A DNA stretch of 64,000 nt from Hyphomicrobiaceae bacterium. GTDB lineage: Bacteria > Pseudomonadota > Alphaproteobacteria > Rhizobiales > Hyphomicrobiaceae. The stretch is from NCBI GenBank assembly GCA_022844275.1, contig JALHMB010000001.1:930001-994000 (forward strand), read 5' to 3'. Each line of letters starts with the position of its first letter. Position 1 is the first letter of the stretch. Shown piece after piece: positions 56,772-64,000 of the stretch. Under the pieces are notes generated by a model. The model was not told the origin of the DNA and ran no database searches. It worked only from the letters and a program-made list of their open reading frames with translations. A program made the position numbers and the translations under genes.

Positions 56772-59258
56772 ATGAACGGCGAAGCGATCGGAGCCCTGCC
56801 TCGAAAGGCGCGCGCGGTGATCATCGGGGGCGGAGTTGCCGGCTGTTCGGTCGCCTATCACCTCTCCAAATTGGGGTGGAGCGACATCATCCTCCTGGAG
56901 CGCAAGCAGCTCACCAGCGGCACGACATGGCACGCCGCCGGCCTGATTGCTCAGCTTCGAGCAACGGCAAACATGACGCGGCTCGCAAAGTACAGCCAGG
57001 AACTGTACGGCACGCTCGAAGAGGAGACCGGTGTCGCAACGGGGTTCAAGCGTAACGGCTCGCTCACGCTGGCGCTGACCTCCGAGCGACTGGAAGAGCT
57101 CAAACGCGGCGCCTCGATGGCCCGCGCGTACGGAGTCGATATCGAAGTCATATCAGCAGACGAAGCCGCCACCCGCCATCCACTGCTCGATGCGTCCGGA
57201 GCAGCAGGCGCAGTGTATCTACCCAAGGATGGCCAGGGCGATCCCGGCAATATCGCACTGGCAATGGCGAAGGGTGCACGCAATCGCGGCGTTCGGATCG
57301 TCGAGAGCGTCAAAGTCACCGGCATCAGTCATGCCAACGGTCGAGCGACCGGCGTCCTCACGGATCGCGGTGCGATCGAAGCCGAGATTGTCGTGAACTG
57401 CGCGGGCATGTGGGCCCGCGAGATCGGCCAATGGGCCGGCGTGCCGCTGCCGCTCCAAGCATGTGAGCATTTCTACATCGTGACGGAGGCGTCGGCCGAC
57501 ATCCCGCGCAATCTGCCGGTCCTGCGCGTCCCCGACGAGTGCGCCTACTACAAGGAGGACGCCGGAAGGATCCTGCTCGGCGCCTTCGAGCCCGTCGCCA
57601 AGCCGTGGGCGACAAACGGTATCCCCGAGGACTTCTGCTTTGACCAGCTTCCGGAGGATCTCGATCACTTCGCGCCGATCCTCGAGAAGGCAACCGCGCG
57701 CCTGCCGATTGTGGGCCGCATCGGAATTCACACCTTCTTCAATGGTCCCGAGAGCTTCACGCACGACGATCGCTATCTGCTCGGCGAGGCTCCGCAGCTG
57801 GCGGGATTCTATGTCGCGTGCGGGTTCAACTCGATCGGCATCCAATCGGCTGGGGGCGCCGGCATGGCGCTCGCGCAGTGGATCGTCGATGGTGCTCCAC
57901 CGTTCGACCTTTGGGATGTCGACGTGCGCCGCGTCGTGCCCTATCAGGCGACACGGTCTTTCATCCAGACCCGAGTCACGGAAACGCTGGGTCTGCTTTA
58001 CGCCGACCATTTCCCGTTCCGACAATACGAGACATCTCGCAATGTTCGCCATACGCCGTTCTACGATCAGTTGAAGACGGCGGGCGCTTGCTTCGGCGAG
58101 ACGGCAGGCTGGGAGCGCGCGCACTGGTTCCTGCCGGCTGACGCCGCCGCAGACGGCCAGCGACCGGCATGGCAGTACGGTTGGGGGCGGCAGGACTGGT
58201 TCGCCCACGTCGCGGCCGAGCACCACGCGGTCCGTAACGGCGTCGGCCTGCTCGACATGAGCGCGTTCGGCAAGTTCCGCGTCGAAGGGCCGGACGCCGA
58301 AGCCGTGCTACAAAGGATCTCCGCCAATGATGTCGCGGTCGAAATCGGACGCATCGTTTACACCCAGTGGCTCAACGACAAGGGCGGCATCGAAGCAGAC
58401 TTGACGATCACGAGGCTCAGCGAGTCCTCGTTCCTGGTGATCACGTCAGCGGCCTGCGTCGTCCGAGACTTCGCTTGGGTGCAGCGCCAGATACCGGATG
58501 GCGCCCGGTGCATGGCGCTCGACGTCAGCAGCGGCGAGGCATGTCTTGCTCTCATGGGGCCACGTGCCCGGGACGTGCTGCAGCCGCTGGTGTCGTGTGA
58601 TCTGGAGAATGCATCGTTCCCGTTCGGCACGGCGCGAACCATGGAGCTCGGGATGGCGCTGGTGCGCGCGCATCGCGTGACCTATGTCGGTGAGCTGGGG
58701 TGGGAACTCTACATGCCGACGGAGTTCGCGCGCTACGTGTTCGATGTCATTGCGACCGCTGGAGCGCCGCATGGTCTCAAGCTCGTCGGTGTCAATGCGA
58801 TGGACACGCTCAGGCTCGAAAAGGCATACCGCCATTTCGGCCACGACATTGCCGACGAGGATCATGTGCTCGAGGCTGGGCTCGGCTTCGCCGTTAAACC
58901 GGACAAGCCACGGTCCAAGTTTGGCGACTTCATCGGTCGCGAGGCGGTGCTCGTGAAAAAGCGGGAAGGCATGTCACGCCGGCTCGTCCAGTTCAAACTG
59001 GATGACCCCGAGCCGCTACTCTACCACTCGGAGCCGGTCATTGCGGACGGAGCGACGGTTGGCTATCTGACGTCGGGAGGGTTCGGCCATTCGCTCGGCG
59101 CTGCAATCGGGCTGGGTTACGTGCCATGCCGCAAGGGTGAGACTTCGGACAGTCTACTAGCGCGTCGGTTCGAGATCGAGATCGCGGGGCGCCGAATTCC
59201 GGCTCGCGCCAGCCTCAAGCCGATGTACGATCCGTCGGGACACCGCGTCCGCTCTTGA
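56772..59258 (+). CDS. Dimethylglycine/sarcosine dehydrogenase-like FAD-GcvT fusion protein
   Basis: An 828-residue enzyme with two parts. Residues 1-400 are a DAO-type FAD domain (AVIIGGGVAGCSVAYHLSKLGW, and ERKQLTSGTTWHAAGL with the region where FAD is covalently held in relatives). Residues about 430-828 are a GcvT-like tetrahydrofolate domain (GLLDMSAFGKFRVEGPDAEAVL, LMGPRARDVL, YVGELGWELYMPTE, GVNAMDTLRLEKAYRHFG). Such enzymes demethylate N-methylated glycines and pass the one-carbon unit to folate or release formaldehyde. The ATG at 56772 is chosen over a TTG at 56763. Its true substrate is uncertain. Confidence 0.9.
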   Translation: MNGEAIGALPRKARAVIIGGGVAGCSVAYHLSKLGWSDIILLERKQLTSGTTWHAAGLIAQLRATANMTRLAKYSQELYGTLEEETGVATGFKRNGSLTLALTSERLEELKRGASMARAYGVDIEVISADEAATRHPLLDASGAAGAVYLPKDGQGDPGNIALAMAKGARNRGVRIVESVKVTGISHANGRATGVLTDRGAIEAEIVVNCAGMWAREIGQWAGVPLPLQACEHFYIVTEASADIPRNLPVLRVPDECAYYKEDAGRILLGAFEPVAKPWATNGIPEDFCFDQLPEDLDHFAPILEKATARLPIVGRIGIHTFFNGPESFTHDDRYLLGEAPQLAGFYVACGFNSIGIQSAGGAGMALAQWIVDGAPPFDLWDVDVRRVVPYQATRSFIQTRVTETLGLLYADHFPFRQYETSRNVRHTPFYDQLKTAGACFGETAGWERAHWFLPADAAADGQRPAWQYGWGRQDWFAHVAAEHHAVRNGVGLLDMSAFGKFRVEGPDAEAVLQRISANDVAVEIGRIVYTQWLNDKGGIEADLTITRLSESSFLVITSAACVVRDFAWVQRQIPDGARCMALDVSSGEACLALMGPRARDVLQPLVSCDLENASFPFGTARTMELGMALVRAHRVTYVGELGWELYMPTEFARYVFDVIATAGAPHGLKLVGVNAMDTLRLEKAYRHFGHDIADEDHVLEAGLGFAVKPDKPRSKFGDFIGREAVLVKKREGMSRRLVQFKLDDPEPLLYHSEPVIADGATVGYLTSGGFGHSLGAAIGLGYVPCRKGETSDSLLARRFEIEIAGRRIPARASLKPMYDPSGHRVRS

Positions 59259-59457
59259 ACGCCAGTTGCGAGAGTGTGGTTGTCGGCCGCATACCAGGAC
59301 CCTTCTCTGTCTTCGAATGTGAGGACGGTGGTGCGGATCGGTCTTTTCGGCGTTCCAGGGAGCCCGAACGAATGTCTGGTGTGGCCCATCATGTCGGGCC
59401 ACCCAAAGTCGGTATTAGGCCATCGCAGCGATCGACCTCGTCGCGGTTGATCCGGCC

Positions 59458-60042
59458 GTGCTGAGGTTCGATTCCCTTCACCCGCTCCAATTTTTAGCGC
59501 ATTTGGCCCTAAGATCTTGCACCGCTTTTGAACCAGCAGTGGCAACGCTCGACGACGAGCCGCGCCTAGCCGTCGCCGGGACGGTGTTAACTTGGGCGTC
59601 GTCGTTCCTCGCCGCCTCGGCTCTGGCGACCCTTTTGATAGGGGGCGTCTACTTCACGTTTTCCGGATTTGTAATGCAATCACTCGCCCAGTCGGGAGAG
59701 GCGGGTATGAAGGTTATGACGAGCATCAACCGTGTCATCCTGCGCTCAACCTTCATGCCGCTGTTCTTTGGCAGCACGTTACTATCGGCCGCCTGCGGAG
59801 TGTTGGGGCTCTTCCACCTGGCCGAGCCGTCGGGCTGGCTGATGCTGGCGGGATCGGTGATCTTCGTCGCGGGAATGTTCGGCGTCACCGCAGCGTTCAA
59901 TGTACCTTTGAACAACCGACTGAACCAAACGCCCGAGTCCGTTTGGCCTGCGTACCTCACCACTTGGACCGCCTGGAACCACCTGCGGACGCTTGCCTGC
60001 ATCGTCGCGGGGAGTCTGTTTCTTGCTGCACTCCTGATCTGA
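59458..60042 (+). CDS. DUF1772 (anthrone-oxygenase-like) membrane protein
   Basis: A membrane protein of up to 194 residues with four helices. DUF1772 features are GVYFTFSGFVMQSLAQ in the first helix, and the C-terminal FNVPLNNRLNQ and YLTTWTAWNHLRTLACIVA. The first 40 residues are not typical, and the true start may be a GTG near 59584 or another site after 59530. The function in bacteria is not established. It is followed after 180 bp by a frameshifted RibD-like gene. Confidence 0.75.
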   Translation: MLRFDSLHPLQFLAHLALRSCTAFEPAVATLDDEPRLAVAGTVLTWASSFLAASALATLLIGGVYFTFSGFVMQSLAQSGEAGMKVMTSINRVILRSTFMPLFFGSTLLSAACGVLGLFHLAEPSGWLMLAGSVIFVAGMFGVTAAFNVPLNNRLNQTPESVWPAYLTTWTAWNHLRTLACIVAGSLFLAALLI

Positions 60043-60220
60043 GGAAGTCCTACGATGACCATCCTCACCACCAAGAGCGCGATGCCGTCCCCTTCGGCCG
60101 CACCCGCTGCTGGGGCGCTTTAGATGACCCGGGCACCAGCTCCATCGCGCCTGCATTAAGGGGGCGTCCCGCAGTATCGGGCCCGTTCTCGGCAGCTTCA
60201 TCCCAAGAAAAGAGACATTC

Positions 60221-60809
60221 ATGACCGCACTCTACACCTTCGACGTCTACGCTACCCTCGATGGCTTCGGGTCGTATGGCGAGGGTGGCGATTGGGGCGG
60301 ATACTGGGGCAAGGAAGGTCCGCAGTTTCTGGCACAACGGCTCCACCTCTATCAGCAGCCTCACCGCATCGTTTTGGGACCGAATACCTTCCGCGAGATG
60401 GCATCGATGATCGGTCCAAAGGAGGGCGCTTTCCGCGAACTGGATCCTGTAAACACCGCCTTCCGCAACCTTCCTCTGACGGTGATTTCCAACTCGATCA
60501 CCGGCGATCTGGACTGGCCCGATGCCACGCAGATCAAGGACGACGCGATCCACGCGGTGCGGGAACTGAAGTCACAGTCATCGGTCCCGCTGCTGGTCCC
60601 ATGGGAGTCTTTCGTTGAACCGCGCGCTGTTGGCTGCGGGTCTCGTCGACGAGATACAGGTCACGATCTTTCCTGCGATCAGCGGAAGAACGGGCACTTC
60701 TCCGATTTTGAGGGGAGCCCAGGACTTCGATCTTGAAATGGTCCGCAGCCACACCTTTGATGGACGAATTCAGGAGCTCGTCTATCGCCCGACTCTTCGC
60801 AAGAAGTGA
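60221..60809 (+). pseudogene. Dihydrofolate reductase/RibD C-terminal-like protein, frameshifted
   Basis: The first frame (from 60221) encodes the N-terminal 120 residues of a RibD-C/YyaP-type reductase: FDVYATLDGFGSYGEGGDWG, then RIVLGPNTFREMA. From about 60590 the similarity moves to another frame, which reads LNRALLAAGLVDEIQVTIFP and ends ELVYRPTLRKK at 60809. A one-base gain or two-base loss around 60585-60606 would explain this. Without it the protein would be about 195 residues, normal for the family. It is a real pseudogene or a sequencing error. Confidence 0.75.
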
Positions 60810-61075
60810 CGAGAGTGGGCGATGCGCCACCCTTTTCCGATCGAGGCGAAGGAATGGAGATACCTCGAAAACCATACCTGTCTTCGGGCCGGGTGGTGGA
60901 TGCCGTCCACAGTGTCAGAAGCGGACATCGACCTCTGCTTGATTGGTGAGATCGAAGGCTATATCGCCTATGTCTGCTTGTAAGGGCATCGCCTGCTCGG
61001 GCAATTGTTCCTCTCGCCGACTTCGGAAGTGCCGCCTCCTCTCGATGCCGAGGTGCCGAACGTGCGGATGCTGGT

Positions 61076-61870
61076 CTAGATCGTCGTCATTCTCTTTAGG
61101 CCGACGAGCCTATCGCACACGATCAGCGCGAGCACCGTCGCCAATATGAGCAGCGCCGACGTCGCAGCAACAGTCGGGTCGGGCGACATCTCGAGCTGGT
61201 TCAGGAGCTGGATAGGCAGTGTCTTCGTGTGCACATCGACCAGAAAGATCGAGATCGGGTAGTTGTCGAATGAAGCGATGAAGGCGAACAGTGCGCCGGA
61301 CATGACGCCCGGCAGAATGTTTGGCACGAGCACTCGCCACAGCGCCCTTGGGTACGAGCATCCCAGCATCCGAGCGGCATCGACCATCGAGAAATCGAAC
61401 ATCGACAGACTGGCGAGCACCGTCCGCATGATGAACGGCATAGTGAGCACGACGTGCGCAACAAGCAGGGTGGTGTAGGCGTCATTCAGGCCGACAAGGC
61501 GCGCCGCCTGCAGGAACGCGATACCCAAGACCAGTCCCGGTATCATAAGGGGTGAGGCCATGAAGGTCGCGATTACATCGCCGCCCGGAACCATGCGTCG
61601 TACGACAGCGATGGCGCACAGAGTTCCGAGAACGAGGGAAATGAGCGTCGAGATGAAGGCTACCTGCGCGGAGAGCCACGCAGACGCGAGAAGCCCGTCA
61701 GCATTGCGGATCGAATAGTACCATTTGAGCGAGAAGCCCTGCGGCGGAAATGAGAAGACGGCCGACTCCGTGAAGGACACCGCCACGACGATCACAATAG
61801 GGGTGAACAGAAACAGGAGCGCGAGACTCAGCATCACCCAGCATAGAGCGAATGAGAGGCGCGGTATCAT
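61076..61870 (-). CDS. ABC transporter permease, PotC family
   Basis: A 264-residue permease of the spermidine/putrescine-type importers with six helices, starting MIPRLSFALCWVML. The EAA loop reads MVDAARMLGCSYPRALWRVLVPNILP. Its ATG overlaps the stop of the preceding permease by ATGA. A longer in-frame stretch reaching 62992 lies wholly inside the neighbouring genes and is not used. It is the last gene of the operon SBP-ATPase-permease-permease. Confidence 0.9.
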   Translation of the reverse strand: MIPRLSFALCWVMLSLALLFLFTPIVIVVAVSFTESAVFSFPPQGFSLKWYYSIRNADGLLASAWLSAQVAFISTLISLVLGTLCAIAVVRRMVPGGDVIATFMASPLMIPGLVLGIAFLQAARLVGLNDAYTTLLVAHVVLTMPFIMRTVLASLSMFDFSMVDAARMLGCSYPRALWRVLVPNILPGVMSGALFAFIASFDNYPISIFLVDVHTKTLPIQLLNQLEMSPDPTVAATSALLILATVLALIVCDRLVGLKRMTTI

Positions 61871-62754
61871 CCCTTGCGCCCTCTGCGGCTCGCGGGCTCC
61901 GCGAAGTACGTGGACGTGAATACGATGGTAACCGCGATGACGAGCATGACGACTGCCATGCTGGCACCCAGGTTGAAGTCGCGGATGTTGAGGTACGCCT
62001 TGGCCATGACCTGCGACATTGTCATGAAGCGATCGCCTATGAGGAGGCCTGGCGTCACGTAAGCAGCCACCGAGATCGAGAACACAAGCGAAATGCCAGC
62101 GACAACGCCAGGCATGGTCAGCGGCAGCGTAACCCTTCGAAATGTCGTCACCGGCCCCGCACCGAGAGATGCCGCAGCGTCCGTGAGACGAGGATCGAGC
62201 TGACGCATGACTGAATAGATCGGCAGGATCATCAAGGGCAGGAACACATTGATCATGCCGAAGTAGAGCGCGAACTCCGTGAACACCAGCCGCATCGGCC
62301 GATCGATGAAGCCCACGTTGAGGAGCAGCCAGTTGAGGATGCCGTCCCTTCTCATCATGATCGCGAGACCGAACGTCTTGACGATGATGCTGACCGTCAA
62401 CGGCAGGAAGATGAGCGCGAACAGAAGCACCTGCAGCCGAGCGGGCGCTCGAGAAAGTGCGAAGGCAGCGGGATAACCGATCAGCAGGCTGCCAATCGTG
62501 GTGATCAAGCCGAGCTGAAGCGAGTTCCAGATGATCCCAATGTAGTAGGGGTCGCCGAGAACTTTCCGATATCCACCGATGCTGAACCCGCCGGCATCTC
62601 GGAAGCTGTCGGCAACCAGTATGAGGACGGGGATCGCAAAGGCCACGACCATGAAGACAATACCAGGCAGAACCATGATTGCTGGCGTGTCGAGCTGGAA
62701 AAAACGGCGACGCGGCTGCGCTTCGGCCTGGGTTCGCATCTCGATCGTCGTCAT
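61867..62754 (-). CDS. ABC transporter permease, PotB family
   Basis: A 295-residue permease. After a short cytoplasmic start with RRRFFQLDTPAIMVLPGIVF come six helices, with the EAA-type loop LTDAAASLGAGPVTTFRRVTLPLTMPG. It pairs with the PotC-type permease. It overlaps the ATPase stop and the next permease start by 4 bp each, so the operon is translationally coupled throughout. Confidence 0.91.
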   Translation of the reverse strand: MTTIEMRTQAEAQPRRRFFQLDTPAIMVLPGIVFMVVAFAIPVLILVADSFRDAGGFSIGGYRKVLGDPYYIGIIWNSLQLGLITTIGSLLIGYPAAFALSRAPARLQVLLFALIFLPLTVSIIVKTFGLAIMMRRDGILNWLLLNVGFIDRPMRLVFTEFALYFGMINVFLPLMILPIYSVMRQLDPRLTDAAASLGAGPVTTFRRVTLPLTMPGVVAGISLVFSISVAAYVTPGLLIGDRFMTMSQVMAKAYLNIRDFNLGASMAVVMLVIAVTIVFTSTYFAEPASRRGRKG

Positions 62755-63875
62755 GGCGCCGGATACACCATTGTTTCAGAGATCGGCCAATACAGCTTGA
62801 GCGCAACGCCTTGCGCGATGCCTGAAGGAACACGCGCGACTTCGACCTGAATGCGGTCGTCAGCCCCGGGCGGCTGAAAATGAAGCGCAGTCTTCGAGCC
62901 GAAGAAGACGATGTCGGTAAGCTCGGCTGAAATCTCGTTGAAGTTTGCATCCGGTCGTTCGCCGAGCGCAATGCACTCCGGGCGGACGCCAAGCACGACC
63001 TTCCCGCTCACACCCGAACCGTCGTGTAGTGGAGCGAGTATCTTACCGAGCGGCGTTTCGACGCTCGCCGTTCCATTGAGAGCCGACGCATCAGCGGTTC
63101 CACCAATGCGCGTCGATTGGCCGACGAATTCGAGTACATGCAGGCTCGCCGGAGCGCTATAGACCTCGTCGGGCGTCCCGAGCTGCTCGATGCGTCCTTC
63201 GTTCATCACGGCAATGCGGTCGCTCATCACAAGCGCTTCGTCCTGATCGTGTGTCACGAATATGGACGTAATCTCGAGGTCTCTCAGCAGGTGGCGGAGC
63301 TCGATCTGCATGGTCTCGCGCAATTTTCGATCGAGCGCGCTGAATGGTTCGTCCAGTAGCAGGAGCGACGGCTTGACGACGAGCGCGCGTGCCACCGCGA
63401 CGCGCTGCTGTTGCCCACCAGAGAGTGCCGAGATGCGCCTTTCAGCGAAAGCTTGCATGCGCACGAGAGCGAGCGCGTTCTGTACGCGCGCGCCGATCTC
63501 TGCCTTGGGTGTTCTCTGGGCTTCGAGACCGAAAGCGACGTTCTGCTCAACCGTCAGATGCGGAAACAGCGCATAATTCTGGAAGACGACACCGATGTTC
63601 CGCTTGTGCGCCGGCACCTGCGTGAGATCGCTTCCATTGATCGCGATCCGGCCACCATCAGGTTTCATGAGGCCCGCGATCAGGCGCAGCAAAGTGGTCT
63701 TTCCGCAACCTGACGGGCCGAGCAGCGAGATGAATTCGGAGCGGGCAACGCTGATATTGAGATCCTGCAGAACGGTCGCCGTCCCGAACCGCTTGGTGAC
63801 AGCGGCCACGTCCAGGTAGCGCTTGTTTGCGGATGCCGCCCGCTCCCGAGCAGCCTCGGTGGCTACGAGGTTCAC
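62751..63875 (-). CDS. ABC transporter ATPase, PotA family
   Basis: A 374-residue ATPase with Walker A GPSGCGKTTLLRLIAG, signature LSGGQQQRVAVARAL, Walker B LLLLDEPFSALDRKLRE and a C-terminal TOBE-type regulatory domain (KVVLGVRPECIAL). The GTG start at 63875 overlaps the stop of the solute-binding gene (GTGA). The substrate is likely a polyamine or other organic cation, as in related Pot-type systems, but this is inferred from family only. Confidence 0.92.
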   Translation of the reverse strand: MNLVATEAARERAASANKRYLDVAAVTKRFGTATVLQDLNISVARSEFISLLGPSGCGKTTLLRLIAGLMKPDGGRIAINGSDLTQVPAHKRNIGVVFQNYALFPHLTVEQNVAFGLEAQRTPKAEIGARVQNALALVRMQAFAERRISALSGGQQQRVAVARALVVKPSLLLLDEPFSALDRKLRETMQIELRHLLRDLEITSIFVTHDQDEALVMSDRIAVMNEGRIEQLGTPDEVYSAPASLHVLEFVGQSTRIGGTADASALNGTASVETPLGKILAPLHDGSGVSGKVVLGVRPECIALGERPDANFNEISAELTDIVFFGSKTALHFQPPGADDRIQVEVARVPSGIAQGVALKLYWPISETMVYPAP

Positions 63876-64000
63876 CTTGCGGAGACCTCCCGCTCGAACC
63901 GCTCGATCATGGCGTTACGGTTATCGGCAAAATACTCCCAATCGAGCGACACGAGATCGGGGAACTTGAGGTCAGCCGGAAGCACCGTCTTGGAGTTGGT
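63872..64000 (-). CDS. ABC transporter solute-binding protein, C-terminus only (cut by window edge)
   Basis: The last 42 codons of a gene running off the right edge. They read to the stop as LKFPDLVSLDWEYFADNRNA followed by MIERFEREVSAR. This resembles the tail of PotD/SBP_bac_8-type receptors (DWEW/YFADNR before the final helix). The stop TGA is shared with the GTG start of the ATPase. It completes the spermidine/putrescine-type importer. Confidence 0.75.
   Translation of the reverse strand, partial: TNSKTVLPADLKFPDLVSLDWEYFADNRNAMIERFEREVSAR

Noticed and set aside
61871-62992. N-terminal extension of the PotC-type permease frame
   Set aside because: It overlaps fully with the PotB-type permease and the ATPase genes, and the ATGA overlap at 61867-61870 marks the real start.

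Overview
The window is GC-rich, tightly packed bacterial DNA. The style of its genes (many TRAP and ABC importers, LysR/GntR/AraC regulators, FdhA-type formaldehyde dehydrogenase, paired hydantoinase genes) suggests an alphaproteobacterium, probably a soil Hyphomicrobiales such as a Bradyrhizobium relative. That placement rests on gene content only. No rRNA, tRNA, CRISPR array, complete insertion sequence or phage gene was recognised. The window reads as a chromosomal catabolic accessory region with about 50 genes and several decayed remnants.

Layout. (1) 0.2-9.2 kb: a Baeyer-Villiger ketone module with alcohol dehydrogenase, flavin monooxygenase, a divergent GntR regulator and an HSL-type esterase. 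It is followed by a TRAP importer with two tandem near-identical solute-binding proteins. (2) 9.4-13.6 kb: a LysR regulator divergent from a secreted isochorismatase-fold hydrolase, then an RND efflux pump gene lacking its 5' third. (3) 13.7-21.1 kb: a LysR regulator divergent from a D-cysteine desulfhydrase-like PLP enzyme, with a complete dipeptide-type ABC importer. (4) 21.2-28.2 kb: two tandem amidohydrolases, a Rieske ferredoxin and a TRAP importer of the TakP-like class. (5) 28.4-30 kb: a hydrolase remnant and glutathione-independent formaldehyde dehydrogenase. (6) 30.7-38 kb: a branched-chain amino-acid-type ABC importer (livK-livH-livMG-livF) in which livF runs in frame into an aldehyde dehydrogenase, with a divergent AraC regulator. 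(7) 38.7-52.6 kb: a TRAP solute-binding protein, then a seven-gene operon on the minus strand (hyuA-hyuB-hyuA-hyuB-dctQ-dctM-amidase), an FAD amine oxidase and an XRE-cupin regulator. (8) 52.9-56 kb: a regulator of unusual layout, a small beta-propeller protein, a DUF899 thioredoxin-like protein and a small membrane protein. (9) 56.3-60.8 kb: a CobW C-terminal remnant, a dimethylglycine-dehydrogenase-like FAD/folate enzyme, a DUF1772 membrane protein and a frameshifted RibD/DHFR-like gene. (10) 61-64 kb: a spermidine/putrescine-type ABC importer cut by the right edge.

The most interesting candidate system is block 7. A dyad TTTCA-N6-TGAAA occurs at three places: before the hyuABAB-TRAP-amidase operon, before the XRE-cupin gene, and before the orphan TRAP solute-binding gene 11 kb from the regulator. 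This suggests one regulon that imports a compound, opens it with two HyuAB pairs, and finishes with an amidase and an amine oxidase. The substrate cannot be read from the sequence. Other notable points are the livF-aldehyde dehydrogenase fusion, recent homogenisation of the two tandem TRAP binding proteins, palindromic operators next to several divergent regulators, and hairpins between binding-protein and permease genes in four of the six importers.
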